DNA from: Acipenser ruthenus
Lineage: Eukaryota; Chordata; Actinopteri; Acipenseriformes; Acipenseridae
Assembly (NCBI RefSeq): GCF_902713425.1
Contig: NC_081222.1
Location: 12,644,154-12,708,153, forward strand
Reading direction: 5' to 3'
DNA: 64,000 nt
A program made the translations under genes and the position numbers. Below are positions 21,401 through 33,521 of the stretch, one piece after another. Position 1 is the first letter of the stretch, and every line of letters starts with the position of its first letter. The notes beneath the pieces are model-generated. The model saw only the letters and a program-made list of their open reading frames with translations. It was not told where the DNA came from and searched no databases.

Positions 21401-21854
21401 CATTCATGTTATTTTATTGTGTCCAAATTCTGCACGGTTTCCACAAGCTTCCTCAGTCCCCTCTTTTGCCAACTGCTTCCCACGCCCCTTCCAAAACTAG
21501 AGAAACTCTCCATTAAACCATAACTCAGTTTGACCCTTCTTGAAAACGAGACCGCTTTCTGTCCTGAAAACATTTGAAAGAAACCGCCTAACTGCGACCA
21601 CAAGAACTGAACTGAAGAGGTCCCTAGTAAATGCACATTTTCAATCCTTATGGGCATCTGTGACATTCTTTCAATATTGTTTATAGGGAATTCTGAACCA
21701 AATAACTCGTGTGGTTTTATTGTTTAGATTGTGGCATAAAGGAGAACCAAACAACTATGAAAACAGTGAAGACTGTGGGCTGCTGAGCAGTGGCCTGCTA
21801 AATGACTTAACATGTGAAGCAAAACTGCCCTGGATTTGTGAAAAGCGACTTTGA
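15193..21854 (+). CDS. C-type lectin receptor B, CD209/CLEC4-like (8 exons, 236 aa)
   Basis: Exons: 15193-15280, 15969-16070, 16278-16322, 19417-19458, 19593-19643, 20449-20597, 21170-21276, 21728-21854; 711 nt in frame. The tail is only about 29 residues because the acidic YENF exon of gene A is missing; only its last bases and donor survive near 15668-15682. Exons 1 and 3 are both phase 1, so direct joining keeps frame. The membrane exon (residues 30-63) is identical in DNA to that of A and D. The neck is short (three exons, residues 64-109). The lectin domain has WLGL, EPN (201-203), E209 and LND (219-221). The hairpin Cys present as ACYYF in gene A is Phe here (F126), leaving C115 without its usual partner. 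A SINE and a 1.6-kb LTR lie in the third intron. Confidence 0.85.
15402..15461. repeat. (AT)n microsatellite in intron 1 of gene B
   Basis: Counterpart of the tract in gene A. It is followed at about 15470-15570 by the right end of a Tc1/mariner-like MITE ending in agccatagctgta. Confidence 0.85.
17251..17674 (+). mobile_element. tRNA-derived SINE in an intron of gene B
   Basis: Starts GGGGCTCCCGAGTGGCGCAT, has a GC-rich body and ends in an A-rich tail. It is flanked by a perfect 11-bp target repeat TATGAACATCA (17240-17250 and 17675-17685). The corresponding place in genes A and D (near 10070 and 38970) is uninterrupted. I recognise the style as one common in sturgeon sequence, but cannot confirm the family name. 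Confidence 0.85.
17762..19369 (-). mobile_element. Solo LTR-like insertion with Cys-rich reading frames
   Basis: Insertion of about 1.6 kb in the intron before exon 19417. On the minus strand it runs from TGTCATGG to GCGACA, so it has TG...CA ends. Gene E has the uninterrupted site (AGTCTCTAAAC near 48488). Target repeat is unclear, at most AG. Its last part resembles the end of the LTR at 24356-25200 (shared CTAGGAGTA block), so the two may be related families. Two overlapping minus-strand frames (18896-19234 and 18720-19019) are rich in Cys, with pairs such as CFKC and CLQC; I do not recognise them. Treated as a fossil viral relic. Confidence 0.6.
20047..20415 (-). mobile_element. Short LTR-like element (369 bp) in gene B
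   Basis: On the minus strand it reads TGTGGCAGG..., has a TATA box (TATATAAAAGGG) and an AATAAA further on, as in a solo LTR. An exact-length partner lies in gene E at 47448-47816, where ACTAT flanks both sides. The outer flank (about 19850-20040) is a diverged relative of the same repeat, so this is one element in or beside an older one. Confidence 0.6.
20851..21119 (-). mobile_element. tRNA-derived SINE with L2-type tail, gene B
   Basis: The minus strand shows a tRNA-like head (GTAGTCCAGTGGTTAAAG, then a weak box B) and a 3' tail GTAAGTCGCTTTGGATAAA. Present at the same place in gene E (46741-47012), so it predates the split of those lectin ends. Confidence 0.8.
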
Positions 21855-22083
21855 AATCCTCTCTGCTTTATTTTTCACAATACCTTTTTAAATCATCCAG
21901 GATCATGCACGTTGAAATTGTTCTGTTATTTTATGCTCGTATGATTTTGTATTCCTGTTTTCATGTTTGCTGTTAGTGTTTCTGTCCTGTTTGAATGATT
22001 TATTGATTTTTGTAAAGTGTTATTTCTCTTGCCAGGACCCCCTTGACACTGAGATGTATATCTCAAGGGCTCTGTCCTGCTTA

Positions 22084-22089
22084 AATAAA
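22084..22089 (+). terminator. Poly(A) signal, gene B
   Basis: AATAAA about 230 nt after the stop codon of gene B. The same signal is kept downstream of gene E on the other strand. Confidence 0.6.
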
Positions 22090-22347
22090 TACCATTGAAA
22101 TGTGAACAAGACTACTGTGGAATGAATCGTTTTATAATAGGAAACTAGGTAAGAATAATATACAGAGGAGCCAATGTTCTGGAAATTCACACCAAAGAGC
22201 CCGCCCCGCTGACTGTGATGACATCAAGAGCGGCCAATATAAAACTAGGATTTGAGAATATAATAAAACACCATCACTATAACCTGACCTTTAACCTTAT
22301 ACAGTTTCATCCTAATATGTATTATTTATATGTACCCTGTGTGTGTG

Positions 22348-22353
22348 TATATA

Positions 22354-22415
<62 letters not shown>
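22348..22415. repeat. (AT)n microsatellite
   Basis: Uninterrupted TA tract after a short GT run, downstream of gene B. Confidence 0.95.
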
Positions 22416-22418
<3 letters not shown>

Positions 22419-23888
22419 TAAAGAAAGCTATCGCAGCACAGATTAAGAAGACTGCGGCTCCCTTATCGATGATAATCAGACAAATCGCACACACCCACTG
22501 TTTAGTCTGTAGGCTGGTAAAGTTTATGTGTTCCCATTAAAGCTACAGTAGCATAAGCTGCAGAGTACAAAAGAAAATGTCAAGTAATCGTTTTTTCTGG
22601 ATTAATTCTAACAACGAATAACATTAATAAAATAATTTAAACAGTGCAAATACTGTAACCTGGCTAAAACAATAGAAAATCCATTCCAACATTACAGTCT
22701 TCCCTGCTCGGGTAGAAACACCCTCATTTCTCAAATTTAAACAAATCAACACAAAGAAGTCGAAGTAAAATTATTATTATTATTATTATTATTATCTTTA
22801 CTTCAAACTTCAATCTCACAATTCTGTGTGGAGTCTCCCTGCATGTTTTATTCAAAGGGTTATTACTGATAAAATGGAAGAATCAAAAACACTAAACGAT
22901 AAGGATTAGATCAGGCGTTTCTCATAAAGAAAAAAGCTGTTTCTTCAAAATGCATTTACAATCCCAGGCAAAAGCTGAACTTTGATATTGTATATGAAGA
23001 TAAAGTAACTGGATGTAGCTGAGATGCTCATTCCATAAGCCTGTGCTGCACTTCCATTAGCTGTATAGATGAAGCATGATTTTGCATTTTAAAACATCTT
23101 GCACTACTTTAGATGAGAGAAAGTTCCTGGGTCATTTCACCTCAGCAGTGTCACCTGGGCCAACAGGGAAGCAGGTGGAGACAATGACCAAGCCAGTGCA
23201 ACACTGACCGAAAGCCAGGCTTGCAAACTGAGGCATTTAACCAATTCCAGTACTTGTGTTTCCTTCAGCAGCATATTTGAGACCTGCTCTATATAATGAA
23301 TGGGAGTTTAAAGCAAGGAAGATTTAGGGAGGTATTTTTCAGAGCTGCACCCTCTCTCTGCCATTCAGTCCCGGGTCTCTCTCAAGCAGAGGCTGAGACC
23401 GTCACTGAGCTAGCCTACACTGCCACCTAGTGGCACTATGATGAATAACAGAATCACAACCCCTTCGTAAAATCAAACAGTAAGAAGTGCTGTTATATTT
23501 CAGTTTTAGTAGTATGTCATGTTAGATTTCGAAATGTCACATTTTTCAATTTGTCAGTTTCTTCGTTAAGTACACAGAGCAGTGTGTAATTCAATATGTT
23601 AATGTAACATTATTCAGCGGGTTTAATTTGACTTTATGAAGCAACATTTATTAATTCTATCGGGTGATGCAAAAGTTTTGACCATAGCTGTACAAACATA
23701 TTATGAAATGTGTTGACAATTAAATATTGAAAAGTTAATTGACTAATTACAGTGACTTTAATTGAAGTAATTTGTTGCCACTGTGAGACGCTCATTTGAA
23801 CAGAATACTGCTAATTGCAATTTTGACCAGTTATGTGCTAGACATGATTAAAAGGGGAATGGGGGATTGGAATTGATTTTCAAAAGAA

Positions 23889-23941
23889 ATTAGAATTGGA
23901 ATTGGAATTGGAATTGGAATTGGAATTGGAATTGGAATTCC
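23889..23941. repeat. (GGAATT)n repeat
   Basis: About eight GGAATT units; the reverse complement with fewer units follows the matching exon of gene D at 41384-41412. Part of a dispersed repeat also seen near 63600-63790. Confidence 0.8.
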
Positions 23942-24020
23942 CCTGACCCTGGCTTCAGTCATCCTTTGCTAGTGATTTGCACCATTTCTATTAGAGAAGC
24001 TGGCTGAGGGAGTTTCTTAC

Positions 24021-24172
24021 CAGCTCTTGTTGGGTTTTGACCATTGCAAGCACAGCGTCTTGATTGTAACAGAATTCCTTTGCTTTCTGCCAGTCCCTCT
24101 CGCCCTTGGAAAAGTAGTAGCACTTTCTACTGAACTCCTTCCAGTCACATGGGCAGGTCCTGAAGTCACACA
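24021..24172 (-). pseudogene. Orphan first lectin-domain exon (fragment C)
   Basis: A 152-nt exon with intact acceptor (GTCTTTAG) and donor (CTG|GTAAG). It encodes VCDFRTCPCDWKEFSRKCYY... ending AMVKTQQEL, closest to exon 41151-41302 of gene D. No second or third lectin exon follows on the minus strand before 22 kb, and no membrane exon precedes it: sequence upstream switches at about 24240 to promoter-like DNA of a lectin gene. It is therefore a rearrangement remnant. It keeps the leading Cys (VCD) that gene D lacks. Confidence 0.8.
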
Positions 24173-24355
24173 CTAAAGACAGCATGAAGAACAGGAATCA
24201 TTCAAGAACTATTGCAAACGAGTGAGCGGAGACAGTAAACACAGCACTGAATGTATTTATTCATCCTATACAATATTTTTGTTAGTGTCTATAGGTCTAT
24301 AATCTTTTTATCGTAAGTCAGCTGACTTTGCAAGAGGCATTATTTTAGATAGACC

Positions 24356-27248
24356 TGTCTCGCAATCCGCGTGTTCAGATTTCTTTACGTACTCTTTTTA
24401 TTTGCTCAGCATACACTCTTATCTCAGGGGAGACGTTAGGAGGACAGAGATGTTATTACTCCTAGTGGGATATAGTTCGTGCTCTGGACCCGCAGTATAT
24501 TCGGATGACCAATATAGTACCCAAGAAATTGACAGACTCATGTATCTAAAGTGCCTTTACGAATCAGAGTATGATCAGTACTCCTTCGGTTTATTAACAG
24601 TTAAATATTGGATTGAGTAGCTACAGGCTACTTCATATCCCCAGCTGACAGACGTTCTGGGCAGTCCAGTGTCTTAACAGATATTAACGTTAACACTTTA
24701 ATACATCTTTATGTATTCGTGCAGCCGGCAGGCCTGGCCGCGACCACGACACTAAATACACCCAGTAGCCTCTTTTCAGCACATTCAACAAATGTTCTCC
24801 TATCCTCTAAACATAGCGTGAGTCCCTTATAGCAATACATGCAATACATGTGAGATAAAATAATAATTGATTAATGCTTACCCTTTAATAAAGATCGTAA
24901 AAGGATATGACTGTCTTCACCAGGCAAATTAAACTGAGTTAAATCAGTTCAATTGTGTTTTTGGTTTGCAGAAGATGGACCACCTTGCCCTGTCTGGGAT
25001 GAGTGTGGTACTCCATTGAAATTACTCTGGAGTTAAATAGGTTTTTTGTCTCATTGGAATACATGGGACGCCTCAATTAAATCCAATCATTAATCAGGTG
25101 GGACAGTTCTTATCCATTTTACAAATAATAGTTTTCAAAAGATCCAGACTAACTTTTCAGAATTAATAGGCGTCATGTACTCAATAAATTCAATACTTCA
25201 TATTTGTCTAACTCCAAACCTATGATCTCATTTCTTTGCTTTCCTCCGAGCCCCTCCTTTATCTGAAACGTTAAGTGAACCAAGGTTCCCAGGATCTTGG
25301 TTTATAATATAATATAAAAACACTACTGCATGCAAAACACTAATTTTATATGTGTTATATGAGAGATGTTCTTAATATGTGACATCATCTTCTAAGTGAT
25401 TATATTATGCTAAATTAAAGGTATGTGTTTCTTTTAACTTCATATTGTTTCATCATTTTGTTAATGAGTCAGTTTTGATTCCATATACCATTGTCTAACA
25501 GAGTATTTGACACAAGTTTGTCTCATACAATATTCAAGTCATTTAGTTTCACTAAGTTTAAGTGGTAATAGTTTTCATTACAATTATGTATCCATAAAGA
25601 GATGTACTGACCAGGCTCTGACCTGTACCTGACTCTGGGAATATGTTACTGCTAGCAGTTTCCACAGTCTCTTGTTTTTTTCAAGGTCAGAGTCTGTGCA
25701 AAGCACTTTATTAGATATATGACCTGTCCATTAAGCCATGAGTTGTGCATATTATTTCAAGACATTTACTTATCAGTACTAAACCACTAACTTAACACTT
25801 CATCTCTATGAGGCTTGCAACTCTGCTGAAGTGGAACCCAAGGACATTCCCTCTTTCTAGATAAGAAGAGAGGCCCTGGTTTCACTGCAGCAGTTTCAAA
25901 TCACCGCATTATAAGGAATCCATCTGCCATAGACAATAGTATAGTGGATTAATAACAAGGTACATTATAGTATATTATTACAAACTTAACACAAAACATA
26001 ACACAACACCTTTTAACTTCTATACTTCAATGGATATCATAATGTCTAGAAGTCTTATTGTTCAATAGAAAGAAGAATAAACTTGTACCATTTTCCCATT
26101 TAAGTAAATCGAATACTGCTCCAGGTTTTAATCTTCTTATCACTACAGCAAGGTCTTGAACAAGCAATAATACTTGTCAGTTTTAAATAATATGTTTTCT
26201 CATTATAGCAAATACTTAAAACATATTATTAATCTTATGAAATAACTGTTATGAACTATAAACAGTTTCAATTAGCACTGAACCTGTTTCATTATAAGAT
26301 AATCTTTCAATTAATTTACCTCTGTTTATCAATTGCTATAATATTATTTTGGTGAATCCCTTTTAGGATTTAAATCCAAATATAGGCCCGTATGACCCTT
26401 CTCTTTGTTCATACAAAATCCAGCCGAGACAGGATTTTTTCTCAAGACCTCTGGCTTGTTAGTTAATCTTTTGGTCATAAAGAGTCTCTTCTTATCTTGT
26501 GCTTTTCTTGACATAAATTTGTAGATTAACGTTCACTTTTAGCCGGAATGGTGCTTTTTATCAAGCGTCATGCTTTCTGAAGATTAGATGTACTAGTGGT
26601 AAATCGTTCATTATATATATTTTCTTAGGGATTCTCAGACCACTAAGTATTTAATTGAATACATGTGTAATTCCAAACAAGAGTGGACTGACCTATTTCA
26701 TGGAGCAAGAGAGACACCTACTAGTGGTACAAGGATACTCTTTCTTTATCCTTCCTAATATCTTTGACACTTCATTTTATAATACATTCCATATTTGAAA
26801 TCGCCTAGTACATATTCAGCATATCCATATGTTCTCAGCAGGATTCAGCTCCTGTACCAGGTTTCGCTCTTAGTTGTTTCCACAAGAAGTCCCTTGATCC
26901 AATGTTTCTCCATCACAGGTGTGGATTTCCATGGCCTGACTTCATTCCTATAAGATACTTGGACACGTTTAGCTGTAAATATTATTTCTTTATATTTCCT
27001 GTTGTTCGCACAGAGTCACTTTGCGAGGTACGCCTTCCATCCAGAACACTGAAGGAGGCCAAAACTCACTGTTATTCATATTTTCTGGTATCCAATTCCT
27101 GTTCTGCCTCACATCATCAGTTGGCAGACACAATACAACTGAATCTGATTCAATTGATGAACCAACAGCTGTAGCTACCGAGATCCTCCATGTCAAAGGA
27201 CTCAATATTTTACTGACCAGCCTAGCTGATTCAGCGTCACTTGCGACA
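24356..27248 (-). repeat. 3' LTR of the retrovirus-like element
   Basis: Starts TGTCGCAAG after the polypurine tract and ends at the GACC target repeat. The first 2.05 kb (27248 down to about 25203) matches the 5' LTR. The remaining 0.85 kb has no match at the other end but resembles the end of the solo LTR at 17762. Confidence 0.65.
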
Positions 27249-27397
27249 TTTCCCCCTCTTGGTTCCTCAAATGAATCAGATTCAAACCAAGACTGAGTCC
27301 TCATAAAGGCCACAAATAGAGGAAAGCTGAGGTGCAGTACAACAGTATTGTTTACATGAGTTATAAAAGTTCTCATTAGTTTACTTACATTTTTCAA
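26990..27397 (-). other. Reading frame crossing the polypurine tract into the LTR
   Basis: A 135-codon minus-strand frame begins in internal sequence, crosses the polypurine tract and ends inside the LTR. Accessory genes of complex retroviruses (bel genes of foamy viruses, nef of lentiviruses) overlap the LTR in this way. I see no sequence similarity to a named accessory protein; the interpretation rests on position only. Confidence 0.3.
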
Positions 27398-30300
27398 ATA
27401 TTAACACGTTTCCAAAATCCTTACTGCTTCATGGAATGGATATTTATCATTCCCCACATACAGAAGTTACACACATATATTTCTTTCTATACCATAAGGT
27501 CTGCTGGAAAGGTATTTAAAGATCATCCTATATAAATGAAACCCCATTAATTACTATGACATAAAGAACATGTTCAGCAAATTTCAATGCTCATGCTATG
27601 GGTCCTTGTTTATTTATTTTATTATTTTATAATTTTATTCTTTAATTTTATTTGTATTTTTATTACTATTATTATTATCTGGGAAAGCAGCTTGTAACAG
27701 AGAAAAACCGCTTGCTTCTCGATCAATGACCTGTCTCACCTTTCGGTTATTTATTCGCAAGATCTCTATTGAAATATTTTATTTTGTCTTATTACAAGCA
27801 GATATATCTGTTATAATTAATATATCTCATATATCTGAATAAACTGCAAAGTGTCTTAAAATGTTAAAATGTTCTCAAAATGATGTTACAAAAACCCATA
27901 GGTCTTAACAAAGTATACATAATTACTAAAACCAAGACAGGCTCAACTATCCTTGAAGTTATTTTCATTTCAAACTTATAACATTCTATTGCTTACAGCA
28001 TCATACCCTATTAGCTGCTTCCACTGTACCTGTACCTAAGGAGTTAATCTGGCTTCCAGCTGGCTTGCTTATCAGTGTTGCTATGGTTTCCAAGCAAGTT
28101 TTACTCCCCTTTTTTCAATCCTGGCCATAGATTCAAAAAAGTTAGCACATATACATTTGAAACACATAGACCAAATTCCATATCTCCTTCATTTGTCAAA
28201 ATGCCTGGAATACATCAAAACTGAATTTAAGAAAGTGTTAAAAGGAAACATATTGATTGTACTCTCCCCTTTTCTTTCTTTCTTTTTTAAATAGTTTAGC
28301 AATAGAGAAGCTGCTTGCTGTATTTCCAGAGGACAGTGTATATTAACACACTTTCTCAATAAACAATCATAAGCATTTTTGTACTTTCCAAATTGCTCTC
28401 TAAATCTCTGTTATTTTCCTTTGCATGGTTTTTGCTTTACTTATCAAGACAATAATTCTGTTACATTCCTTTTATGAATATAAAAGTTTCAGTTTTATTT
28501 TAATGATAGCCAAATATATCCATTAAAACAATTACATGTATAGTATAAAAGGTTTTACTTTTATTACTATTCAAATGTATTATTACTCATTTTGATTTCA
28601 AATTTTATTAATTTTTTCCAATTCATGTAATAAAATAAAACCATGTCAGGCTTCACTTGTAACCATTACAGAATTACTAGTAAACTACAATAACAATGTA
28701 TTTATTTATTTATTTTGTTAACAGAATTTCATTTATTTAAATTATACTCTAGTTAAATAGTATAATGCATTCTTTCTTTTCTTAAATGATCTTAGCCAAA
28801 TTAATAATATGTCTTTTAATTTTTCATGCAATTTATAATCCAAATATTTATTTTTGATTCATGAAAATATTTTCAATATAATATTTCCAGGTACAGTTCT
28901 TAATCTGTTCTATTTGCACAGTCACATTATCAAACAAAAGTCTCTCTGCCTTACCTCTGCCTGCCTGCACTGGCAAAGTAACACACTCTATCTGCTGTTC
29001 TTATATTACCTCAGTAGTTGTCAGCTATTTTCTTTATGTTTTTGGTATCTCCTACTTTTAAGGAGTGGTTCCACAAAATCCATCATTGCTTTTTAACAAG
29101 GGCTATTTCCTTTCAAATCTGAGCATAGGTTCCACTGTCCCTCTATTGTTTTAATTGTGTTGTAGACAGGGCAAACATCTTCTGCAAACCTCCACAGTTT
29201 CAGCATATAATTCAGGACACCAACATTCACGTAACTGTCTTAAGATTCCCCTGAGTGCACTATATAATGCATCTACTCCTTAGTGAGCTGTCTGTAATAT
29301 GATCTGTCAGCTTGCTTCAGGAGACACTATCTTTTAGCTTGTTTCAAACAGTTTGTATAAGATCCCCTGTTCCAGCTGGCATCTGTCTCCATCAGACGGA
29401 TATTCAGACAACAGTTGGCTATCAGCAAGCAAACTAATAAGCCTTGCTGCTGATGCTAGGTAGGTCAAATTTTAATAACTTTGTACTGCTTCTTATGCCA
29501 GTTTATCAGCATGATTATTTCCAATTATTGTTACTTCCTTCGTTCGAACCCGACGGAAATTCCTATCCCACAGATTGGCCTGCTCTCAATTGTCTGACAG
29601 GATGCATCGGTAAAGATCAGACAGTCAGGCGTAAATGATTGCCCTGCTGGAACTGTTTGTTCCTCCCATTGTTCAAATGGGGGAAGGTGCTGGAATTTTT
29701 TACTGAGGTTAGAGGTTAGCTCAGAAACTGTGTTATAGACTATTTTTCGGATTAGCTAGCAAAGTAATCCATCTATTCCACATTAAATTAAGCGCTTTCG
29801 TGTTTATCAGTGATCCTTTAGTCAGGGTAGCTAATCCTGGGATATTACTGAAAACTTCAATAAGATCGTCCTGAGCTAAATTGAACAAAGATGCCATTAC
29901 TTTAGAAAGGGCAGTTATCAACCTTTCTTCGTAACAAAACTGCTGTTCAGTAGAGGAGAAATTGAAACCCAAATATTTAATTGGCATTTCATCTCCTTTA
30001 TTCCTTATGACAGCCTGTTCTCCAATGTGGAAGTGAGCTTCTAAAGGCTTACCACTCACTCTAATGGTAATGTCTTGTACTTTTCCTATTAGTATTTTCA
30101 CATAATTAAACAATTCCATCACAACCTATAACTAGTTGTTCGTCTTCATTTTCATTTTCAGGGAAGAGATACTGTTAACCTTTTCTTTGTAAATTGTACT
30201 CAGATTCATACTCTAATCCTTAATCTAATTTAATTTAATTTAATTTAATCCTAATTTAATTATTTATTTTCATTTAATTGTATTTAATTATTTAATTTAA

Positions 30301-30826
30301 TGTCATTATTTATTTATTTTTCTCTGTATTATTTTATAAATTTCAATTTTTTAAATAATCTTCCACCTTCTCTATCACAATTTCAACTGCTTCTGGTGCT
30401 GATGGGTTAAAAATTAAACATCTGCTATATCACTCTATGTTATTTTAGGTCTGCTCTCTGTGCATTCCTGCTCGCTGGGCTCTCTCTGCAAGACCCCCTC
30501 CTCATTATACATACGAGTTGGTGCAGTCTGTGAGCTCTCGCTCTCCTTGCAGGTTACCGCCCCTCTGGGTGAACTAAACATTCCTTACTTGCATTACAAG
30601 ATAGGCTGTATCAATGCTGCTAGCACTGCTTTAATTAATTTGACTAAATTCAGCATTCCCTTCTGTAGGACTACCTGAATCATAGCAAATGAAATGCATG
30701 TAACAAACTGGTTGCAGTTACATCCATTCCTCATTTCTAACTTTATTTATTTATTTTTTTTTCTAATCCAATCGTAATTTTCTTTCTGAATTCTTAACCC
30801 GCCTGCATCAGACAGGGCTCTAGACA

Positions 30827-30858
<32 letters not shown>

Positions 30859-31460
30859 ATCATAGCTTCAAACAGCCAATGTATTATACATAGGTGATCT
30901 AATGTATTCAGCGCTCTGAGTTTTTCAGAGGTAGTTCCTTTCTGTGCTGTATCCTACTCCCGTTAGGACCTGATCGCAAGTCACATGAATTAGTGGGTGG
31001 AGCCGGTGCTCTCCTCTCACTCTCTGCTAGCTGCAGCTTCCCGAGACAGACTGAGTTTACTCTTGCAGTTTTTTTTTGTTTTTGTTTAAATCAGATTTAT
31101 TCTTTTAATTGCTTAATTTGTTTTTCTTTTTCTTTTTTTCTTTGGACCTATTAAGGCAAGTAACAGCTTTCTTCCACATACTCAATTTTTTATTAGCAGT
31201 CTCTTTCCCTACTTCTGACTGTGTTTTCATCTTTAATTTTATCCATATTATTCATACTCTTATATATATATTATCTATAACTATTTTTCCCTATCTTCCA
31301 CATTGTCATCCATTGCAAGGAGTTCCTGAGTCGTTTTCGTTTTATAGACGTTTCCAATTAACCTAAGCTATTATTTATCTATAATAGCCTGTTCTTTTTC
31401 CCCTCGTATTTGCTAGACTTAATTACGGGAAGGTTTGTGCACGGGTAACGTCACCGCGTA

Positions 31461-33521
31461 TGTTTGTCTAACTCCAAACCTATGATCTCATTTCTTTGCT
31501 TTCCTCCGAGCCCCTCCTTTATCTGAAACGTTAAGTGAACCAAGGTTCCCAGGATCTTGGTTTATAATATAATATAAAAACACTACTGCATGCAAAACAC
31601 TAATTTTATATGTGTTATATGAGAGATGTTCTTAATATGTGACATCATCTTCTAAGTGATTATATTATGCTAAATTAAAGGTATGTGTTTCTTTTAACTT
31701 CATATTGTTTCATCATTTTGTTAATGAGTCAGTTTTGATTCCATATACCATTGTCTAACAGAGTATTTGACACAAGTTTGTCTCATACAATATTCAAGTC
31801 ATTTAGTTTCACTAAGTTTAAGTGGTAATAGTTTTCATTACAATTATTTATCCATTAAGAGATGCACTGACCAGGCTCTGACCTGTACCTCTCTGGGAAT
31901 ATGTTACTGCTAGCAGTTTCCACAGTCTCTTGTTTTTTCCAAGGTCAGAGTCTGTGCAAAGCACTTTATTAGATATATGACCTGTCCATTAAGCCATGAG
32001 TTGTGCATATTATTTCAAGACATTTACTTATCAGTACTAAACCACTAACTCCATAAACCTTAACACTTCATCTCTATGAGGCTTGCAGCTCTGCTGAAGT
32101 GGAACCCAAGGACATTCCCTCTTTCTAGATAAGAAGAGAGGCCCTGGTTTCACTGTAGCAGTTTCAAATCACCACATTATAAGGAATCCATCTACCATCA
32201 TTAGACAATAGTATAGTGGATTAATAACAAGGTACATTATAGTATATTATTACAAACTTAACACAAAAACATAACACAACACCTTTTAACTTCTATACTT
32301 CAATGGATATCATAATGTCTAGAAGTCTTATTGTTCAATAGAAAGAAGAATAAACTTGTACCATTTTCCCATTTAAGTAAATCGAATACTGCTCCAGGTT
32401 TTAATCTTCTTATCACTACAGCAAAGTCGTGAACAAGCAATAATACTTGTCAGTTTTAAATAATATGTTTTCTCATTATAGCAAATACTTAAAACATATT
32501 ATTAATCTTATGAAATAACTGTTATGAACTATAAATAGTTTCAATTAGCACTGAACCTGTTTCATTATAAGATAATCTTTCAATTAATTTACCTCTGTTT
32601 ATCAATTGCTATAATATTATTTTGGTGAATCCCTTTTAGGATTTAAATCCAAATATAGGCCCGTATGACCCTTCTCTTTGTTCATACAAAATCCAGCCGA
32701 GACAGGATTTTTTCTCAAGACCTCTGGCTTGTTAGTTAATCTTTTGGTCATAAAGAGTCTCTTCTTATCTTGTGCTTTTCTTGACATAAATTTGTAGATT
32801 AACGTTCACTTTTAGCCGGAATGGTGCTTTTTATCAAGCGTCATGCTTTCTGAAGATTAGATATACTAGTGGTAAATCGTTCATTATATATATTTTCTTA
32901 GGGATTCTCAGACCACTAAGTATTTAATTGAATACATGTGTAATTCCAAACAAGAGAGGACTGACCTATTTCATGGAGCAAGAGAGCCACCTACTAGTGG
33001 TACAAGGATACTCTTTCTTTATCCTTCCTAATATCTTTGACACTTCATTTTATAATACATTCCATATTTGAAATCGCCTAGTACATATTCAGCATATCCA
33101 TATGTTCTCAGCAGGATTCAGCTCCTGTACCAGGTTTCGCTCTTAGTTGTTTCCACAAGAAGTCCCTTGATCCAATGTTTCTCCATCACAGGTGTGGATT
33201 TCCATGGAATGACTTCATTCCTATAAGATACTTGGACACGTTTAGCTGTAAATATTATTTCTTTATATTTCCTTTTGTTCGCACAGAGTCACTTTGCGAG
33301 GTACGCCTTCCATCCAGAACACTGAAGGAGGCCAAAACTCACTGTTATTCATATTTTCTGGTGTCCAATTACTGTTCTGCCTCACATCATCAGTTGGCAG
33401 ACACAATACAACTGAATCTGATTCAATTGATGAACCAACAGCTGTAGCTACCGAGATCCTCCATGTCAAAGGACTCAATATTTTACTGACCAGCCTAGCT
33501 GATTCAGCGTCACTTGCGACA
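31461..33521 (-). repeat. 5' LTR of the retrovirus-like element (part shared with the 3' LTR)
   Basis: Matches 25203-27248 with about twenty differences, and matches 2573-4633 with very few. Sequence continuing leftward has TATA-like CTATAAAACG near 31345 and an AATAAA near 31095, so the true LTR may extend further than the shared part. Confidence 0.6.

Larger units (their letters stand above)
22090..24020. other. Spacer between gene B and orphan exon C
   Basis: No gene seen. It holds an (AT)n tract at 22348-22415, an (ATT)n run near 22772, MITE end sequence near 23600-23695 (ending tagctgta) and a (GGAATT)n run at 23889-23941. The part 22800-24020 is an inverted relative of 54323-55250 and includes a block with tgccacctagtggcac also found at 43740 and 54630. 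Confidence 0.6.
24356..33521 (-). mobile_element. Endogenous retrovirus-like element, fuller copy (~9.2 kb)
   Basis: Minus-strand element with TG...CA ends (TGTCGC at 33521, GAGACA at 24356), flanked by a 4-bp target repeat GACC at 24352-24355 and 33522-33525. A polypurine tract AAGAGGGGGAAA (27249-27260, minus) sits directly before the 3' LTR. A 4-bp target repeat, very long LTRs and a reading frame across the polypurine tract recall complex, spuma-like retroviruses, but no pol was recognised and the family is not certain. The internal part is too short for a full gag-pol-env set, so it is broken. The shared LTR part differs by roughly 1% by eye, so the insertion is young, yet older than the segmental duplication that copied it. 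Confidence 0.75.

Noticed and set aside
29541-29572. tRNA 3'-end-like string with GTTCGAACCC, considered as a tRNA or primer binding site
   Set aside because: The T stem does not pair and it does not lie next to the LTR end.
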